The notes: generated by a model not told the origin, from the letters alone. A stretch of 64,000 nucleotides of DNA from Perkinsus marinus ATCC 50983 (GCF_000006405.1 NW_003206658.1:1572002-1636001), one strand, 5' to 3'; shown: positions 39,568-51,882, counted from the stretch's first letter. Translations and numbers: made by a program.

Positions 39568-39577
39568 TTCCACCAAC
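39568..39577 (+). repeat. Target-site duplication, left, of the outer TIR element
   Basis: TTCCACCAAC, identical to 55633-55642 in direct orientation, directly outside the inverted repeat. Confidence 0.6.
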
Positions 39578-39760
39578 GTAACGCCTGTATTTTACCAAAC
39601 CCGAATTTAACCAATACAAAACCGCGCGCCAATATAATCGATAAAAAAGGTAATGTTTAAACCAAATCGGAATTTATATTTTTGTCACGATTTTTTCCAA
39701 AATATTGCTAATGTTCATTTCTAACTCGAAAACACAATCCTGGAAGAAATACTTGCATAT

Positions 39761-39830
39761 GATTGGTAGCTAAGTTGGGAATAAGTTAAGTATTCTGATC
39801 CGAAGGTCGCTGGTTCGATTCTATGTTATT
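39761..39830 (+). repeat. tRNA-like sequence with A and B boxes
   Basis: TAGCTAAGTTGG matches the polymerase III A-box pattern. GGTTCGATTC, about 35 bases later, matches the B-box. A convincing anticodon stem is lacking, so a tRNA-derived SINE or a dead tRNA is more likely than a working gene. Confidence 0.4.
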
Positions 39831-40555
39831 CTTTCTCGTTAGGACTCTTGATGTTTCTTGCATATGCGGTAACTTGTCGTTTTTTAAACTGTTTCTTCTG
39901 TATTTGCAAATGAGCGAACGATGTTTCCCCTGCGTAGTGGGCTTTTTCTTTGTTTTTTTTACCTACGAACTAGCTCACAAGCTTAATTAGTTATCCCCGA
40001 CTATGTGTTAAGTGGTCTTGTTAGAGACTGGTAGTGAGACTGAGATCTTTAGTTAGGACTCCTAACTTAGGAGTCGGCATACTGTATCATCTGAGATCAA
40101 TCGCAAATGTCATTTTTATCTTCTTGAACGAGTCGCGTTTTTACAGTGTCAATTATTAACTTATTAATAATGCGCTATTAACAATACACGTTCACATTAT
40201 CATAATACTGTCGCTACGACAGTAACGACAGTGTCGTACAACGCGGGTAGGTTCCTCAGCGACCGTCGCTGGGACAATGCGCCTACTTCACAATGTGAAG
40301 TTCACATCACACAAATCTCCAGCGAAAATTATTGGAAGTAGACACGCGAATAATCTTGGGAATTGCTAGCGCGACGGACTTACCGGGCAGTTGCCAATTG
40401 CCAACTAGTAGATTATTGCTGTAATATAGGTGCAGGACTCCTGCAGCAGGAGTGGACTAGTATTTCATTATTCATTTACGTAGTTATCTAGTTTGAAACG
40501 ATTCATTGCTTCGAGCGGCTGGAAAGCCCAATTTAAGCTCTGAAATAATTAAAAG

Positions 40556-40630
40556 TATATTGCCTAGGTTCGAACCCTATACCGTTGCACTTATAAACAC
40601 GCAACTTAACCACTGAACCATACACTCTAC
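40556..40630 (-). repeat. Second tRNA-like sequence
   Basis: The minus strand reads GGTTCAGTGGTTAAG (A-box-like), a TTTATAA loop, then GGGTTCGAACC (B-box). Acceptor pairing is poor. It probably has the same origin as the copy at 39761-39830. Confidence 0.35.
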
Positions 40631-40719
40631 ATAACTAGAACTTTTTAAGTGTTCTCCATGGCGACCTGTTATTGCTTCAACGTTCCCCAAGCGATTGGGT
40701 AAAGTAATGCTAATATATA

Positions 40720-40909
40720 TGTTATGAAGGACCCCGAGACTATAGTACGCGACGCGGATGACGTTGCAGACATAGCAATAATGGAGTGAATCAATGGTGA
40801 ATATACAAACATCTACGGGAGACGGTTACAGACGTTCCGTCGGTTACAGATATGAAAAGATGCGCTCATAGTAGCGCGCGCCACAGTCGGGCTTTCCATA
40901 ATCTCCACA
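40720..40909 (-). repeat. 3' LTR of element Z
   Basis: 190 bp, matching the 5' LTR without a visible mismatch. The 6 bp TACCGC separates it from the inserted element Y. Its last four bases, CCGC, are the Y target site. Confidence 0.88.
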
Positions 40910-40915
40910 TACCGC

Positions 40916-41104
40916 TGTGGGGTTGCGATGAGGACGACGGCGCCGACATTGGCTAACGCGAGGCAGAGGAGAAGAAGGGAAACTTGAGCCAAGATGGCTA
41001 CAGTTAGTGACAAATGAACTATAGCTACCTCGAAGTAATCATGCTCTAAGTTCCGCTATGTGGCTGCGTACTACTAGAGAAAGCGCACGCCCTAAACCCT
41101 TACA
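40916..41104 (-). repeat. 3' LTR of element Y
   Basis: 189 bp, with no mismatch to 49714-49902 by eye. The integrase stop codon (41102-41100) overlaps its first bases. Confidence 0.88.
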
Positions 41105-42292
41105 GCTTTCTCCCCCTTCGTGAGCGGCCATAACGTGAGGTACTCCCTTGGATAGCCTCTAAAAAATGCCGCTCATGATCTCTCTTAGATCTTCTCGGAG
41201 TTGTAGTAGCAGTACCATTCTGGGATTCTGTGGTCCCGTCAATAAGTAAAGGATAAGACATATGATCTTCTCCCCCTTCATGGGGTGTGTCATCAAGAAT
41301 CTTGGAGTCAGGGTTCCCCTCATCATGAGCTAACGGCTCTTCATCGCTGAAACCTGAGTCTCCTGTAGGGTGATCTTCCTCCACATGGGGATCATCCTCA
41401 TCATAAGTAAAGAATCGGCGCAGATTTCTTGCGTGAACGATCATCGGCGCCCCACCATCGACCGGCTTGACAGAATAACATTGTTTACCTTTAGCACCAA
41501 TAATTTCATACTTCTCATCTCGAACATATTGACCCAACTTTGGGCTCCGGTCTTTGGTAATAAGAACAATATCTCCAGCCTCCAATGGCTGAGTACCAAT
41601 GCTCTTCTTGCTGCTCTCCACTGCAGCGTGTTGTCTCCTATCCAACCAGAACTCTCGGAAAATTCCAAGCATATGATCACGTCTCTTGATACGGCGACGG
41701 CAATCAGCTATCACCTGAGCGTTGTGCAGCGGGTCCGAGGGAAGGAATTTCGGACGCAATCGTTCCCATTCTTCGGCTGCATTATCGTCAGCGGTCAAGA
41801 GGCGAGCGATCGGTAGCTTAGAGGAGTACCCATAGACCAACTCGAAAGGAGACGGAGCACCATCCTTTGGGGTAGAATTGTTAATACGATTAGCTATGCA
41901 GCACAATTGGCTGAAGGACCATGCCACTCGTCGCCGACGAGTCGTCGGCACTCGGTGGAATCCAGGGGAGTCTAGCAGTGGAGCAGATAGCTGAACGGCT
42001 TGCGGAGGGACCACTCTTTGTTCGCCCACTTGTCTCTAAAGCATCGTCATCCAAACATCCAGGATGCTATCAGTAATCATCTCGCCATTGGTAATCAGCC
42101 AGTCACGATCAGTGAGGTCCACAACTATTTCCGGCAAGGGATAAGACGGACCAGCAGGTATACGTATCCAGTCGAGCAACCCTTGTCCCTCTCTGGGGTT
42201 CTCAGCACCAGCGGAAGGTTCAGCGCCGATTTCGATATTCTAAATCGAGATCTAACGACCAGACTCGAGAGCGAGACGAGATTCATTCGTGT

Positions 42293-42814
42293 TCACGTTT
42301 GTCTCGGTTTCGTCCTTCTCTGTGTGTTGTGTTTTGCTTGACCTCTCGGATTCGACAAACTCGCTTGAAATCTGTCCTGGGTGCCTTCCCTGCCTCTGAC
42401 CGCATCTTGGTCATATCCTCCATCAGAGGTGTGCATTTTGAAGTGTCTAGTTTCCTCCCACTTTGAGGCAGGTCCCAGTCGACGGGAGAGACCTCCATCA
42501 CAGACAAGTGTAGGACGAACCTCCTGCCCGATGATAGCGTGACTGAACTCAGGTGGAATCTCAAACCCACAACGCTGCTTAGGAGCTTTCGGCAGCGGGT
42601 GGTTCTTTTCCTTGAGTCTACGGAGGTTCTCCATAACCGAAGACCGCTTTGGCAACTGCTCGATGTACTGAGGAGGCGACCTTTCGATGACGTAGTCGTA
42701 AACCTCGGCTGGTTTCTTCTCGAATGCTGACAGTTCCAGGCTTTTTTCATGGAATTCACCAGAACCACCTTCCCTGCATTCGGGCCCCACAAACATGCTC
42801 AGCCACCTAATCAA
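42293..42814 (-). pseudogene. Transposase-associated ORF remnant (MULE/FLYWCH type?)
   Basis: 173 codons, including AFEKKPAEVYDYVIERS, YIEQLPKRSSVMENLRRLKE and FEIPPEFSHAIIGQEVRPTL. The pattern of an LP...LRR...IP segment before a short strand resembles the region between the FLYWCH finger and the DDE domain of many MULE-like transposases. No DDE core follows, so it is truncated. Assignment is by pattern memory only. Confidence 0.35.
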
Positions 42815-43217
42815 TATTCTTCACAACTAACATGTTGGCCGGTCCGTTAAGATCGCCTAAGATAGTCAACCGAGCTTTGCACTTGAGGCTTCCTGCAGGA
42901 GGGTGATCAGACTTGACGCATCTCCAGCCGCTCCTCGAACGTTACGATCCCTCCTGAATAGGTAGCCTTTGAAAGACTTCACGTAGAGACTGAAATTCAA
43001 ACATAATGTCAAGAGGATCACCCAGAGCTAGAACCAATCTTTGCGCTCAAAAGTTCTCGTGCGCAACGAATTTATGCGCTGAAATATCGCAGTATGTATT
43101 TTAGATCACTATGGCGCGCGCTTTTCGGACTGCGCTCAGATATGATTGCGCTGTGATGTGGGGCAGCCCGCGTATACTATGGATGATTACAACTTCTAAC
43201 TTGGAGGCATCTTCAAG

Positions 43218-43378
43218 GGCCGCCCTTGTAGTTCCGGGTAATGCCGGGTGAACCCATGGGCCGTTCGGCTATTGCCGGGCATTGCCGGGTAGACTTGCGG
43301 GCCGCCCGGTAAAAGCCGGGCAGTGCCGGGTAAGGCTGTGGGCCGCCCGGCGGCTGCCGGGCTGCCGGGCGGGTTGCG
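43218..43378. repeat. GC-rich tandem subterminal repeats
   Basis: Three to four imperfect units of about 45-55 bp. Each contains GGGCCGCCCGG, GCCGGGCA and TGCCGGGTA strings. They are far GC-richer than the surroundings and lie next to the CCCTG end of the second insertion, as subterminal transposase-binding repeats often do. Confidence 0.7.
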
Positions 43379-43519
43379 ACGCCTATGGTGACGAAAACCC
43401 TGGATGGCGACAGAACTGACTTCCCTGATCTGTTATGATCAGATCCGTCACATTACCCCATTGCCACACAATAACCTTCTCGACTCCCGTCACAACAGTA
43501 CTGCCTCGACAATCGGGTA

Positions 43520-45055
43520 CAGGGTGGCTGAAATATTTCATAGTGAAATATTTCAAGAATGTTTCAGTGAAATATTTCAAATATTTCACGAAAAAAAATT
43601 TCAGTGAAATATTTCACTTTTGGCGGATTCTTCGCTTTTTTGAGAGGTTTACGTCAATAACTAGTGCTTGAGGACTCTCATCATGGATCACGGGCGTAGT
43701 TTGCCCTATCCCAGTTGAAGTAGGAAATACTCCAGTCGAACCAACGGCATTGATCTTTCTATCCGATAGGACCTATTGCGTGGTCCTGCAGCCTGATTGT
43801 ACTACTAAGGCGTATCTTCTGGCGGACCGCCAGTGGCGGTGATATAGTCAACCCACCCGAAGGTATTGATCTCATCATAAGATTCTTATGAAGAACAAAA
43901 TAGCCTCAGACAAAGTGTGCAAACTTTCGGTCATGGAATACTGAAATTCAACGTAATAGAGTTTCAACGAGCTTCGTATCCATTGTCGGCAGCGCCTTCC
44001 TTCTCGAGAAGGAAGGCGGGTGCTCCATCTCAAGAAGGCATCCCTGAAAATCTTCTCCGTCTCGGGCGGTTGGCGATAGGCATGAGATGGATTGGTATCG
44101 TACTAGATTTGAATCAAATGATTTGATCACAAGAGCTCATCCCAAACACCAACTCTAGCTCATGATGAGCTGCTCATCATTGAAAAGGTCGAATTTTGAG
44201 ATTCGAAATGGGGCCCCGTATTCCAAAATCGCTTTCATTTTACGGGATGTTTGATGATGCGTGAAAACACTCCGGGCGGCTTCCACTAAGAGATTTCCAC
44301 TAGCCCATAAAGATTGGCATCGCCAACCTCTTCAGATTCGTCAATCTGGCGAATCTTAAGATCAAGATTCTAACCTCACAAACTTGAAAAATCGAAGAAC
44401 GTTTCACAGTCTCTTAGTCTCAACTTGAGACTTCCAGACTCACAAGTGTGAGGAGACTAATCTCGAAATGAGATCAAGCTAGAGCTACAATATTGGTTCT
44501 GAACTAAGCAACGTTTGGGAAACTTACAGCGAAGAACAGAAGTTGTGCGTATTTTTCCCCAAAATCAAGTTAAACACAAAGTGAGAAAAATGCTTTAGAA
44601 CTTCATTAACCGGGGATCGTGCTCACGGGGTTTGTGGCACCCGATTATCTACTTCAGCGAAGAATTATGGTAGATAAGTAAAAGGGGTATCGATTAAACA
44701 CGGTCTTGCAGTCCCTCGCTGATAAAATATTTGCACCGTCAATTACCAGTCGACATTCCCAGATTTTGTGAAATCCTTGAGACAATACATGCATACTGCG
44801 ATGATCTTAGTATGATCTATGCGCTGTTATGATGAATCATCATAATAGCGTCAGTGATGATCCTTGTGCTCTCAAGGTCTCGCATACTGTTGCCGTCATA
44901 CATGGAGCTGATAAAGATGATTGAATGTCACCCAAAACGCAGTTTTGGAAAAAATTGAGAAATATTTCAAATTTTTCAGAAAATTTCTGAAAAATTCAGT
45001 AATATTTCAGGTGAAATATTTCACGGTCTGGCGGCACCTTACTTCAGCCACCCTG
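43520..45055. mobile_element. Non-autonomous hAT-like element
   Basis: 1,536 bp with perfect 13-bp inverted repeats (CAGGGTGGCTGAA). An 8-bp duplication ATCGGGTA (43512-43519 and 45056-45063) flanks it. The CAGGG start and 8-bp duplication are hAT hallmarks. Both subterminal regions contain repeated palindromes of the form GTGAAATATTTCA. No transposase-like ORF is present, so it would need a transposase in trans. It splits the integrase of element Y. Confidence 0.92.
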
Positions 45056-48000
45056 ATCGGGTATTAATCGAAAGCAGGTGAAGCCGGTATAGCGGCATAC
45101 AAAGGTGACCACGTACCAAGGTGGCTCCGTCTTTGCCGTAGCTGCCATCCCTACTCTTGGAGATCGCATAGGACCATATAGATCGATCCCCACGGTCCGA
45201 AATGGACCGGAAGGAACACCAATGCCTCCCGTTTCTTCTGCAATATCCGATGGTCTCACCACCGAGCGTTGACATGGTTCGCAAGCATTAATGGTTTGCT
45301 TGATGATCTTCTTCATTCCCGGACACCATGTCACTTCAGCGATCTTGTGTGATACTTCGTAGAATGCTGCATGCGCTGCTTGATGGTGTGCAGCCTCAGC
45401 AATCTCTGACATAAGGCACCTCGGTACCACAACTTGGGTCAAGACTTTTCGCCCTTCTCCACTCTTGAGGAGAATCCGACGACATAACAGATTTTGCTTG
45501 TTGAGAAATAATCGGTAGACGAATCCAGTCGCTTTTTCTCCTAGCGACGGATCAGAATTGAGTGCCTCTCTGGCACGATTCGTTTCAGAATCACGAACTT
45601 GTTCGTAACGTAGCCACTGCAATCGTGAACCATTGCAGTTGTCCGGCGACTTGTCATTAGTAGCAGCACTTCGTCCTGTTGTGGACCTCCATGCGCCAAA
45701 TATTTGTTGTAACCCCACGAATCTCCTATAACTGGGTACAATAAAGCATGACCACCCAAGAAGGTCATTCCCGATACCATAATCGCAAGCACCTAAGTTC
45801 TGCGATGACTCTACCGTGACTCCATTACCCGAGTCACTAGACGTCTCGCCTGTAGGCTCTACCGCGATTGGGGCGATCATTTCCCCCTCTGGTCTTTCCA
45901 CGGGAATACATATGGTCGTTTCCGGAGCTCGTGATAACATATCCGCATTAATATTTTTTGCTGCTATAACGTGACATATTTCTAGTCGTATAGACCGGCG
46001 TCGCCAATCGAAATTCAAATCAATAATCATATTCCGGAGTCGCAGAATAGCTTGCTTCTCCAATGCCTTGCTCTCAGATGTCAAGGCCCACGGGTCACTT
46101 TGTTTCTGTGTGACACGTGAATCAGTGCCCACTCTGATTGATTTCAGATGTGGCATCAATACCAATAGAGTATCCAATCGTCGAAGACACATTGCCAATC
46201 CATACAATTCTTTACGATTGCAATGCCATACATCTTGCTTCTTATTGAAGCCCTTCGCCTCAGAATACACTATCGCTGATGGATTGTAGATATTATCAGT
46301 CCCATCTACCAGACCACGATCCACCACCACGAATCCATAACCCACTTTAGACGCATCAGTGCGTACTTCAATATCGGTGATGCTTCCATATACTTTCAGA
46401 TTCTCATCTTCTGCAGAGCTCGCCTTCCAATAGAACTTCGCGCAGTCGAAGTGCTTTGACAAGAGATTGCATACCTGGGAATCCTGGCAAGGACTATCCC
46501 AGTCTGCCCATCCACCACTCAAACGTCGGAGAGTGTCAGCATGAGCTCTCGCCAAGGTCTCACAGAACCCACCTGTCAGTGCTAGGAATACTCCAGCTGC
46601 ACTGAAGATCTGCCTTTTGGTATATGGGTGATGCAACTCCCTTTCTACAATTGGTCTCTTCATCGTCAGCTTAGGGATATCTGCATCAAAAGACCAATAT
46701 GCACCAAGCCATCGAATGGGAGAGTCTGCTGACCAGAGGGCACGCTTCTCACTACTGCAGTTAAAGCCACAACGGGACCATAAGCAATCGTAAAGTGATT
46801 CTGTAAAGGCGATTTCTTCAGAAGAACCAACAAAAAGATAATCATCCATAACGAGAATAATGCGAGCCATACCACGACAAGCCGTCTCGGATCTGTCGGC
46901 ATCACATTGAAGCCAGCTAGTCACTAGCTGGGCGCACTTATTTATAATAGTCTGTGAAAAGTAAAGTCCTATCGGGCCCGAAGTCAGCCCGAAACAAAGA
47001 CATCTCGACGTATAATAATCATCGCCAACCCGAATAGCTAACGGTAAGACTCGCCCGTCCGTGAATTGTGGAGCTACTCGAATACTATAGAACGCTTTTT
47101 GTAAATCAAACTGCTTTATCATTAAACGTGATTTATCATCAGACAGGAAGGATCTCAACAACTGCACACTCGTCTGAGTTGATGTTGGACTCGACGAACA
47201 TCTTGGACTGGCACGATTGCATCTTCGTAAATCCAAGCAAGGTCGCACCTTCGTCGACTTCTCCGGTTGAAGCACCGGGAATGCTGAACCCGCCATGGTG
47301 GAGAGCCCCTGCGAGAGAACTTCCTCGCGAGACGACGGGATCCACCAGCCTTTCTCGACATAATTCGAGATCTCCTTCTGCCACTCACTATACTGCGTAA
47401 AGGTCAAATTGTGTATCAATCGAGTACTATCCCACGGCAGCTGCTGCGTCTCATTATCGGCTGTGATGTCCCAGCCAATCTCAACTTGAAATCGCTGTAC
47501 TGGATTATCGCATAATTTCGTATTGCCAATCTCGTCGCTGGATAATTCTTTCAAACGACCGCGATATCCGTCGCTAATCTCAATGAAGCCAGCACGAGAA
47601 ATTGCTGAAAGAGCAGCGTCGACATAGCACTTCAATCGCTCCTTCTCAGAGATACCCTCAGCTAATGGAGGCTTCTTCGCATTGCTGAGTATCTCGTCGA
47701 TAGATTTTTCCACCCACGATAGTTGAGACGAACCGCCGATAACATCATAGTCATTGGGGAACGGATGCGAGGATTCTATTACAGAAGGCTCTTCAATAAC
47801 TTGATCGATGTGTACATGAATCGCATCAATCTTCTCTTCTTCTACTACCGATCTCATTTCTGACCGTTGATCAGATGCCTGCTCATACACATTTCGCAAT
47901 TGTTCGTTTTCAGCCGAATCCCCTGCGAACTTCAAAGTAATATTCAAGCAGCACATAGCTGATCGCCCTAGTAGAATCCCTCGGTTCGATCCCTTCACCA

Positions 48001-49713
48001 CGATAAAAGGTAAATAGAACCACTCACCAGTCTTCCTCTCCAATTGCACTGGAACGATAACTTCCTGATGAGATACTTCTTCTGCTGCACCAGCATACGA
48101 TAATTTCACGGGTGTCTTCAACTCTCTCAAACACGCATCATTCGATGCAATCAGCTGGGACGCTACTGCGTCTGCCATTAGTGATGACGCCGCACCACTA
48201 TCAAGTAGCACATCTGCCTCGAACTCGGCATGCCGGCCGAACTTGCATGCTAGCTTTGGAACTGGATCATCGGCTCCAATCGCATACACTCCTCGAACTT
48301 CTCCCACGAATACTTCCACGCTCCCAGTTGGTTGTGCTGGTTTCCCAGGAGACCCAGGGCCCTTGGGTTTCTGGGCTTCGCCAGCAACACCAGAAGTCGA
48401 TACAGTAGGAGGACTTCGCCCACCATTACGTGAGAGATCAGGACAATTCCTCTTGAAATGGCCAGCTTTCCCACAATTATAGCAATGGACGTTCGATAGA
48501 TTGGCCGATATCGCATTCCCTTTACCGAATGGTCGATCGACATTCTCCTGTCGACCACCGTCACGAGCTTGCGGTTTCCCATTCTCTGGAAATCGTGGCC
48601 GTGCTCCACCACCCTTCCGTCCGATCACAGTATCCCGACCTTGCTGATACTCTGAATCGAAAAATTCTGCCGAATCCACAATGGATTCTAATTTCTTCTC
48701 GTAAATTTTTGGACCGTAACGACTCTTTATTTTAGCGAGAAGTCCCGGCGGAATACCATCGAGAAATCGCTGCCGCAACTCGCCCTCACTTACGTTGCAC
48801 TTCCCTGGCAGTGCTACTGCCATGCTCTTAAGCCGTGACATAAACGATACCACCGACTCGTTGCTCTGCTTCTTGGCCTGTTGGAACTGCTGCCTTGCCC
48901 GACCGTGGGACCAAACGGACCCATACTCCTCCTGTAGTCGTTGTAAAAGATAATCCAACGGCTCAATGCCTTCGGGTATCTCCTTGGTCAAGCACGTATG
49001 GGCGTAGGTACGTTCAGCACCACAGAGGTTACGTAAGGCGTAATAACACGCACGACGACCCTTCAGAGCATATGAGGAACATGCCAGACGAATACGATAC
49101 TGCCAGGTATTATACGATACAACACCCAGTTTTGCCAGACCCCATTCGCCACCATCAACCAATGGTAAATCTTTTATATTGACACGATCGTCACTCTTTT
49201 CCTGGGCGCTCGAAACATTCACCGTCGAAGGCGCGATGCTCATCGCCGACTGTGAACGTTCATTGCAAGTAGCCAATACTTTGATAAACCCATCGAATAG
49301 GATAGCCGCTTCGTCTATCGTCGTCAGCTTCAATACACTCTTGATTATACGAGTAGATAAGACTCCCGCCAATTCCCTAGCGCCATCAGCATAATCCAAT
49401 CCTGCGTCATCCACACAGAAAAGTATTTCCCCGTAGATAAGGGGGAATATGCGATCAATTTCATCTTTGATCAACTCAGCTGCGCCAGGGGCTCTAATAA
49501 CCTCGTTCCAATTCTCTGCAACATGACCACCGTAATACTGTGCCAACAGAGTAGCCCCCTTCCGTATAACAGTACCGATACGAGATTTGTTGACTCCCGG
49601 CCCTTCTAGAATCTGGTCCACAACCCCGTGGACTACCGGAATTACCTCCTCTACCGTTGGCCTCTCCGGTGCGGTTGCAGACATCGCAGTGTCCCACCGA
49701 GATCGCCATGAGA

Positions 49714-49902
49714 TGTGGGGTTGCGATGAGGACGACGGCGCCGACATTGGCTAACGCGAGGCAGAGGAGAAGAAGGGAAACTTGAGCCAAGATGGCTACA
49801 GTTAGTGACAAATGAACTATAGCTACCTCGAAGTAATCATGCTCTAAGTTCCGCTATGTGGCTGCGTACTACTAGAGAAAGCGCACGCCCTAAACCCTTA
49901 CA
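49714..49902 (-). repeat. 5' LTR of element Y
   Basis: 189 bp. The minus strand starts TGTAAGGGTTTAGGG and ends GCAACCCCACA. It contains the Gag start (49747) and, in another frame, a hydrophobic peptide starting MSLTVAILAQVSLLLLCLAL. Confidence 0.88.
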
Positions 49903-49912
49903 CCGCCCTCCC

Positions 49913-51882
49913 TCAATGATGGACGGGATGGAATATACATAGATTCTTGCTATCGTGGACGCTGCCATCATTGAGCTTATAAGTGTAATTGCCCAACGCT
50001 TCATCGACGGTGAAAGGACCATACCAAGAGGAGTCAAGGGAGTGAGCCGCCTCGCGCCATCTGAGTACAAAATCACCTTTCTTGAACTGACGACGATTGT
50101 TGATGGGGTTAGTAGTAGGGGTTCGGAGGAAGCTATCAGCTTCGGCCTTGTCTAGAAGAGCGATGATATCTTTGAGTTGGGCATTCCTTCGCCTCAAACG
50201 CCGGTCAGCCTCGAACTTGACGGAGTCATCAGAGATACCCGAGCGGAGGTCACAGAACCTATCGCTCCACGGAGAGCAACAAGGGCGACCGTAGAACAAT
50301 TCAAAAGGGGTAGTAGAGATGTCACCCAAGCACCGAGAGTTGCATCGAGCCATCGCAACAGGTAGGAATTGGGGCCACAGGTCAGTGTCGCCAGCACACA
50401 GAACCTTGAGCACCTTCTTCAAGACACCATGCTGTCGTTCCAACAGAGAATTGCGATGGGGAGCAAATGACGGTACATAGGTTGGGACGATACCCCTAGA
50501 ATAGCACCATCCACGGAAGGTTGTTGACCTGAATGATGAAGCATTATCCATACGCAAGCTACGCATGCAACCATAGGGATAGATTAGTCTACTCTCGAGG
50601 GTATCGATGAGAGACTGAGAAGTACTAGAGCTAATAGCAAAAAACCAGATATGTCGACTAGCTGCATCCATACAGCTTAATACAAACCGGTAGGGATGCT
50701 TGGCTGACAAGGGTTGGGGACCAACGACGTCGATGAAGACACAGTCCATCGGAACCATAGCACCACCAAGGGAAGTTGCGACAGGCCTGTCGGTCCCCTT
50801 CCTGGCACGGGTATACTGGCAAATACACCGGCTAATGACCTTCTGGACAGCCTTGGCCAACCCAAATATATAAAAGTGCTTGGAGATGCATGCAATAGTC
50901 TGTTTGCTGTCCGAGTGACCGTAGAAGCAATGATACTTCCGAGCGATATCAGGAGCATATTTTCTAGGAATCACATAGCCGCCTTTCAATCGCATAAGAC
51001 CACAATCGTCAATCCAAAAACGAGACAGCTTACGATCAATGAGAGAGAGAACCTTACCACACTCCTCATCCCCCCTCTGGACATCATAGAGCCATCGGCG
51101 GGCGGACTCGGGGTCAACGGGGACATCGAAACTCTCCTCGAACGGCACTCTTGTTTTCCACGCTAGGAAGCACCTCCTGAGGCCATCGAGTAGGTTTACA
51201 CACACATCGATAGCACCGAAATCCGGCTCATCGCTCAAGGGCAGAGGAGTAGACGATGGTGGCACTGGATCGGATGTTGAGGACGTCGATGATCCCAGAC
51301 TGGCGGTAACAGCCGTATTGGCCTGAGGGTAATCACTTCGGATAGCCTCGGTAGTAGTCTCGGTTATGGTCACGGACTCATCGTTGGCAATGCTCCGAGC
51401 TAGGGCATCGGCCCAACGCGGACATTCAGACCTCGGAACCCATATGACCTTGTTGACATTGCGACAGAAGGCTTCCCACCGAGTAAGCCAAACGCCGTGG
51501 AAGGTGTCCAATACGTCCTTCCACGTCTTCATACCATTCTGATTGTCCAAGACCACAGTAACAGGACCCTCCAGCTCTGACTCGGCATCGGCGATGGCGG
51601 CCACCACAGCCGCTCGTTCTCTCCAAGTACTACTCCTCTTCCTATCAGTCTGGCTCCAGCGGCCACCCAGCATGCGGACAGGGAGGAAGACGAGAGGCTT
51701 GAGGTCATTTGTATCGAAGAGCGACATGCTATCAGGGAAGATGACCGGAACGTCGAGCGAATGTGGGGTGTTGATGTCGCCAGCATCGTCGAATACTGCC
51801 TTCAGGATGATGACAGCCCATGAGTCAGTGTTAGAATCTCCCAGCACCACCGTACCCAGCAGTACCACCAAGATGGGTCGCT
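49913..51882 (-). CDS. Element Z RNase H-integrase ORF (+1 frame)
   Basis: The open frame begins just after a TAG near 51884 and overlaps the end of the RT frame by about 45 nt, shifted by +1. It has RNase H acidic residues (LGDSNTDSWAVII, WRERAAVVAAI, VVLDNQNG, WADALA). An HH-CC-like zinc region follows (HCFYGHSDSKQTIACI). The integrase DD-E core has FIDVVGP, LRMDNASSF and SLLERQHGVLKK. The tail contains TTPFELFYGRP and FKKGDFVLRW. It ends PVHHstop at 49913, directly before the purine tract. It has no start of its own in a good place, so expression probably needs +1 frameshifting. Confidence 0.85.

Larger units (their letters stand above)
41963..43402. mobile_element. Second insertion in element Y, boundaries tentative
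   Basis: The ends look hAT-like (CAGGGGAGTC at 41963 and GAAAACCCTG at 43402), but no target duplication is seen and about 35 integrase residues are missing, so a deletion accompanied or followed insertion. Inside are a transposase-like ORF remnant (42293-42814), a frame reading DLTDRDWLITNGEMITDSIL near 42100, and GC-rich tandem repeats near the right end. Confidence 0.5.
41100..49747 (-). pseudogene. Element Y Gag-Pol polyprotein, integrase split by two insertions
   Basis: One frame of 1,567 codons runs from 49747 to 45044. It starts in the LTR (MSAPSSSSQPH). It has Gag with a knuckle (CYNCGKAGHFKRNC), protease LLDSGAASSLMAD, RT (KVRPCLDLRRCN, KQFDLQKAFYSIRVAP, VMDDYLFVGS), RNase H (EVRTDASKVGYGFVV, NADMLSRAP) and the integrase zinc region (HHQAAHAAFYEVSHKIAEV, ACEPCQ). 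The integrase core begins at VGIDLYGPM. The frame ends where a hAT-like element entered. The core resumes at 43519-43403 (VTDLIITDQGSQF) and its end lies at about 41962-41100 (RINNSTPKDGAPSPFELVYG). The stretch with the catalytic Glu appears lost. Confidence 0.85.
40916..49902 (-). mobile_element. LTR retrotransposon Y, inserted in Z and itself interrupted
   Basis: Direct 189-bp LTRs at 40916-41104 and 49714-49902, both TG...CA and identical by eye, are flanked by CCGC (40912-40915 and 49903-49906). On the minus strand, the purine tract GAAGGGGGAGAAAGC precedes the 3' LTR. TCTCATGGCGATC, with a TGG five bases in, follows the 5' LTR and could hold the primer site. Internal coding is Gag, protease, RT, RNase H, integrase. 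Two later insertions (43520-45055 and 41963-43402) disrupt the integrase, so this copy is dead by itself. Confidence 0.88.

Noticed and set aside
40813-41013. Small secreted protein with signal peptide (MSLTVAILAQVSLLLL...)
   Set aside because: It lies across LTR sequence of element Y and adjacent Z LTR. The hydrophobic stretch is an LTR reading-frame by-product unless shown expressed.
40720-41104. A single 385-bp LTR, with half-LTRs at 49714 and 55368 left by truncation
   Set aside because: Treating the two halves as separate LTRs (190 and 189 bp) gives TG...CA ends, a 4-bp duplication for each, and purine tracts in the right places. Nesting explains everything without odd truncations.
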